Positions 62,298 through 64,000 of a stretch of DNA of 64,000 bases are shown here, piece by piece (the stretch's first letter is position 1; every line of letters starts with the position of its first letter). Origin of the DNA: Eupeodes corollae (lineage: Eukaryota > Arthropoda > Insecta > Diptera > Syrphidae); assembly GCF_945859685.1 (NCBI RefSeq), contig NC_079149.1, positions 117,277,575 through 117,341,574 of the forward strand, in the 5' to 3' direction. A program made the position numbers and the translations under genes. A model generated the notes under the pieces. The model worked only from the letters and a program-made list of their open reading frames with translations. It ran no database searches and was not told the DNA's origin.

Positions 62298-62358
62298 ATG
62301 TCTAAGAACGGATATATTTTTGGCGCCTTATTGGTCTTGGTATTTTCATTCAATGCAG
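62298..62358 (+). CDS. First coding exon with signal peptide, gene continues past window
   Basis: ATG at 62298 opens MSKNGYIFGALLVLVFSFNA, a textbook secretory signal: short polar start, hydrophobic core, small residues before the likely cleavage site. The exon ends in phase 1 at a perfect GTAAGT donor (62359). No later exon is recognisable up to 64000, so the intron exceeds 1.6 kb, enlarged by the pogo-type element at 62568. A tiny signal exon followed by an intron is typical of fly Ly6/three-finger GPI-anchored proteins, and from memory such genes sit near Oseg5 and the GRHPR-like genes in Drosophila. The Ly6 assignment is inference from position; no mature-domain cysteine is visible. Confidence 0.6.
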
Positions 62359-62567
62359 GTAAGTTACTTTTACGTGTGCACTAAGTAGGTTAAGTATTAA
62401 CGAAATGTATTTGGTGGTTTTAATAGGGTTAAAAGTTACGAATCTAAAAGAACGTAAAACAAAATTATAATTAAACTGGATTTCCAGTTGAGTGCCAGTT
62501 TTCTAATTTGACTCTAGGAGTAAACAATGTACAATTATTATCTCAATGATGTTTCAAAATACTACTA

Positions 62568-63274
62568 CAGTGGACGTCCAATATAACGAATGCCCGATAT
62601 AGCGAATTTGCGATATAACGAACGCTTTTGAAATTTACATTAACATCTCTAAATAACGAACGATGATAAAAATTTGCTATCCGATATAACGAACGCGTAA
62701 ATATATTGCCTTAAAATGATTTTTTTTCTTGCCATTGTGATCTGTGCATATATTTTTATGTCAACACATAAGTTTATTCTCGTACATATGTATTTGTGTG
62801 CGCCAAAGGTTCAAAACTATAACAAGCTTTCTGTTTTTCGTTTAGTCTTCGCATCGCCTACTAAAACATTTTTGTTAGAATTCTTATTTTTTGGTTTGTC
62901 TATCGCTATGCAGTTTTTAATTGTATGTACGGTCTTACACACACGTATTCAATGACAAAACGGCAAGATAATGTTAGCACTTAAATAGTGTTTTTGTTGT
63001 TTAAAGTCTCGTCTGGTTGAAACGCTCCGTAATAATTTTGTAGATTAAGTTTTGTGTACAAAATATTAAAATGAATACTAAATCTCAACGTACTCGGCTT
63101 TCATTAAAGGACAAAGTCTTAATTATTGATGAGTGCAACAAAGGCGTTTCACTTAAGGAAATTTCAATAAAATTCCGTGTGTTTTTGAATGAAAAGTCGA
63201 TCGATATAACGAACGCTCTCGATATAGAGAATGACCTCGAACATTATATCATTCGTTATACTGGACGTCCACTG
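62568..63274 (+). mobile_element. Non-autonomous pogo/Tigger element
   Basis: A 707 bp element with inverted ends CAGTGGACGTCCA[A/G]TATAACGAATG (25 bp with one mismatch) and TA at both borders (62566-62567 and 63275-63276), the target duplication expected for this superfamily. Subterminal copies of GATATAACGAAC recur at about 62612, 62684 and 63200. Inside, 63071-63180 codes for MNTKSQRTRLSLKDKV, LIIDECNKGVSLKEISIKF, which resembles the N-terminal CENP-B/Psq-type helix-turn-helix of pogo transposases. The rest of the transposase, including the DDE domain, is deleted, so it needs a helper element. Confidence 0.88.
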
Positions 63275-63279
63275 TACTT

Positions 63280-64000
63280 ATATTTTTGTTTATAAAAAAA
63301 GGTTACAAAGTTGCAACCAGAATTTAAGTTTTTTTCATTTACTTAACTAACATTTGGGTAATTTTTCATCTTTATTTTTTTTAGTTAGTATTAATTTTTT
63401 GAATGTAGATAAAAAAGGCATTCTAAATCAACAGATTTATATTTTATAAATTGGTCAAAATCGATTACTCAAAAACTTATACGGAGAACATTTGACATTA
63501 CCACATTTAAGCTCAGACTAAAATGCGCATTAAGGTCCATACAGTCCTAATTCCCTAGAGCTATAGACCATAATCAAAATAGTCCATGTTCTAAAAACAA
63601 GTTACTCAATTCTCACTGTCGAATTTTTTTTTGATTCGAAAAAAATTTGAGTAACACTTTACGAGAAATGGGACTTTAAAGTGGATTTTGTACCAAAAAG
63701 TCAGTGGAATTTGTGATACAAATATATTTTCATTATAAAAACATACAAAATTTACTTAAGAAATTTTCAAACATGCAAACATGTGAGCTTTAAATGAGCT
63801 TTTCTCAAAAAATCATTTTTACTAACCACCTAGTTTGTCAGTTTTCTCAAAAACGGCGAGGAAATTAAAAAAAAAAATGATGCTATAGCAGGATGTTTTA
63901 AATAAAGATATGTGTCAAATTAAGTCATCATCTGACATTTTCTGATAATGACTTTTCTTTTGATCGATGTCACACAAAATAATAAGTTTACACAATACTG
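63280..64000. other. Intronic or intergenic AT-rich DNA
   Basis: Probably intron of the gene that begins at 62298. No exon with AG acceptor and cysteine-rich frame was recognised before the window ends. Confidence 0.35.

Overview
This 64 kb window is AT-rich animal DNA from an insect, most likely a higher (brachyceran) fly. Genes are sparse, introns are mostly 50-70 bp with GT-AG ends, fly-style start contexts and possible initiator/DPE promoter elements occur, and intergenic DNA is full of Tc1/mariner, LINE and SINE relics. There are no bacterial features. I cannot name the species.

Layout. (1) 1-6 kb: a five-exon gene (1951-3453, +) for a 351-residue coiled-coil protein with a very basic tail, perhaps an axonemal protein, flanked by two dead Tc1/mariner-type transposases. 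(2) 6-34 kb: no convincing protein-coding gene. It holds a diverged tandem-repeat field (7.1-8.2 kb), a GC-richer block that may be a promoter and first exon (10.5-11.5 kb), four copies of a tRNA-derived SINE, an intact young LINE (17.0-20.6 kb, minus) with target-site duplication, a local duplication (22.1/22.5 kb), a Tc1/mariner element with an RTE-like LINE nested in it (25.0-26.8 kb), and more dead transposase. The rest (28-34 kb) looks like non-coding or regulatory DNA. (3) 34.6-37.4 kb, minus: the six-exon fly orthologue of IFT80 (Oseg5), a WD-repeat ciliary transport protein. (4) 39.5-51.2 kb: a tandem cluster of glyoxylate/hydroxypyruvate reductase (GRHPR-like) genes. One lies on the plus strand, and three on the minus strand, the middle of which is a decayed pseudogene. 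(5) 51-62 kb: AT-rich DNA with an RNase-H-bearing LINE 3' end, a second RTE-like fragment and two diverged repeat blocks sharing the same tail. (6) 62.3 kb: a lone signal-peptide exon whose gene runs off the right edge, followed by a non-autonomous pogo/Tigger element with clean TA duplications.

How it fits together. The genes are separate eukaryotic units, not an operon. IFT80 and the first GRHPR gene are divergent with a 2 kb gap. The GRHPR copies share one exon plan (about 419/332/126/119-125 coding nt), so they arose by tandem duplication and then diverged. From memory, Drosophila melanogaster also has Oseg5 (CG9333) beside GRHPR-like genes (CG9331 and relatives) with Ly6-type genes nearby, so this looks like a conserved fly neighbourhood. 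I saw no clearly novel system. The most interesting points are the birth and death of GRHPR copies, including a stop-free 57 nt intron and a 17 nt collapsed intron, and the layered transposon insertions.
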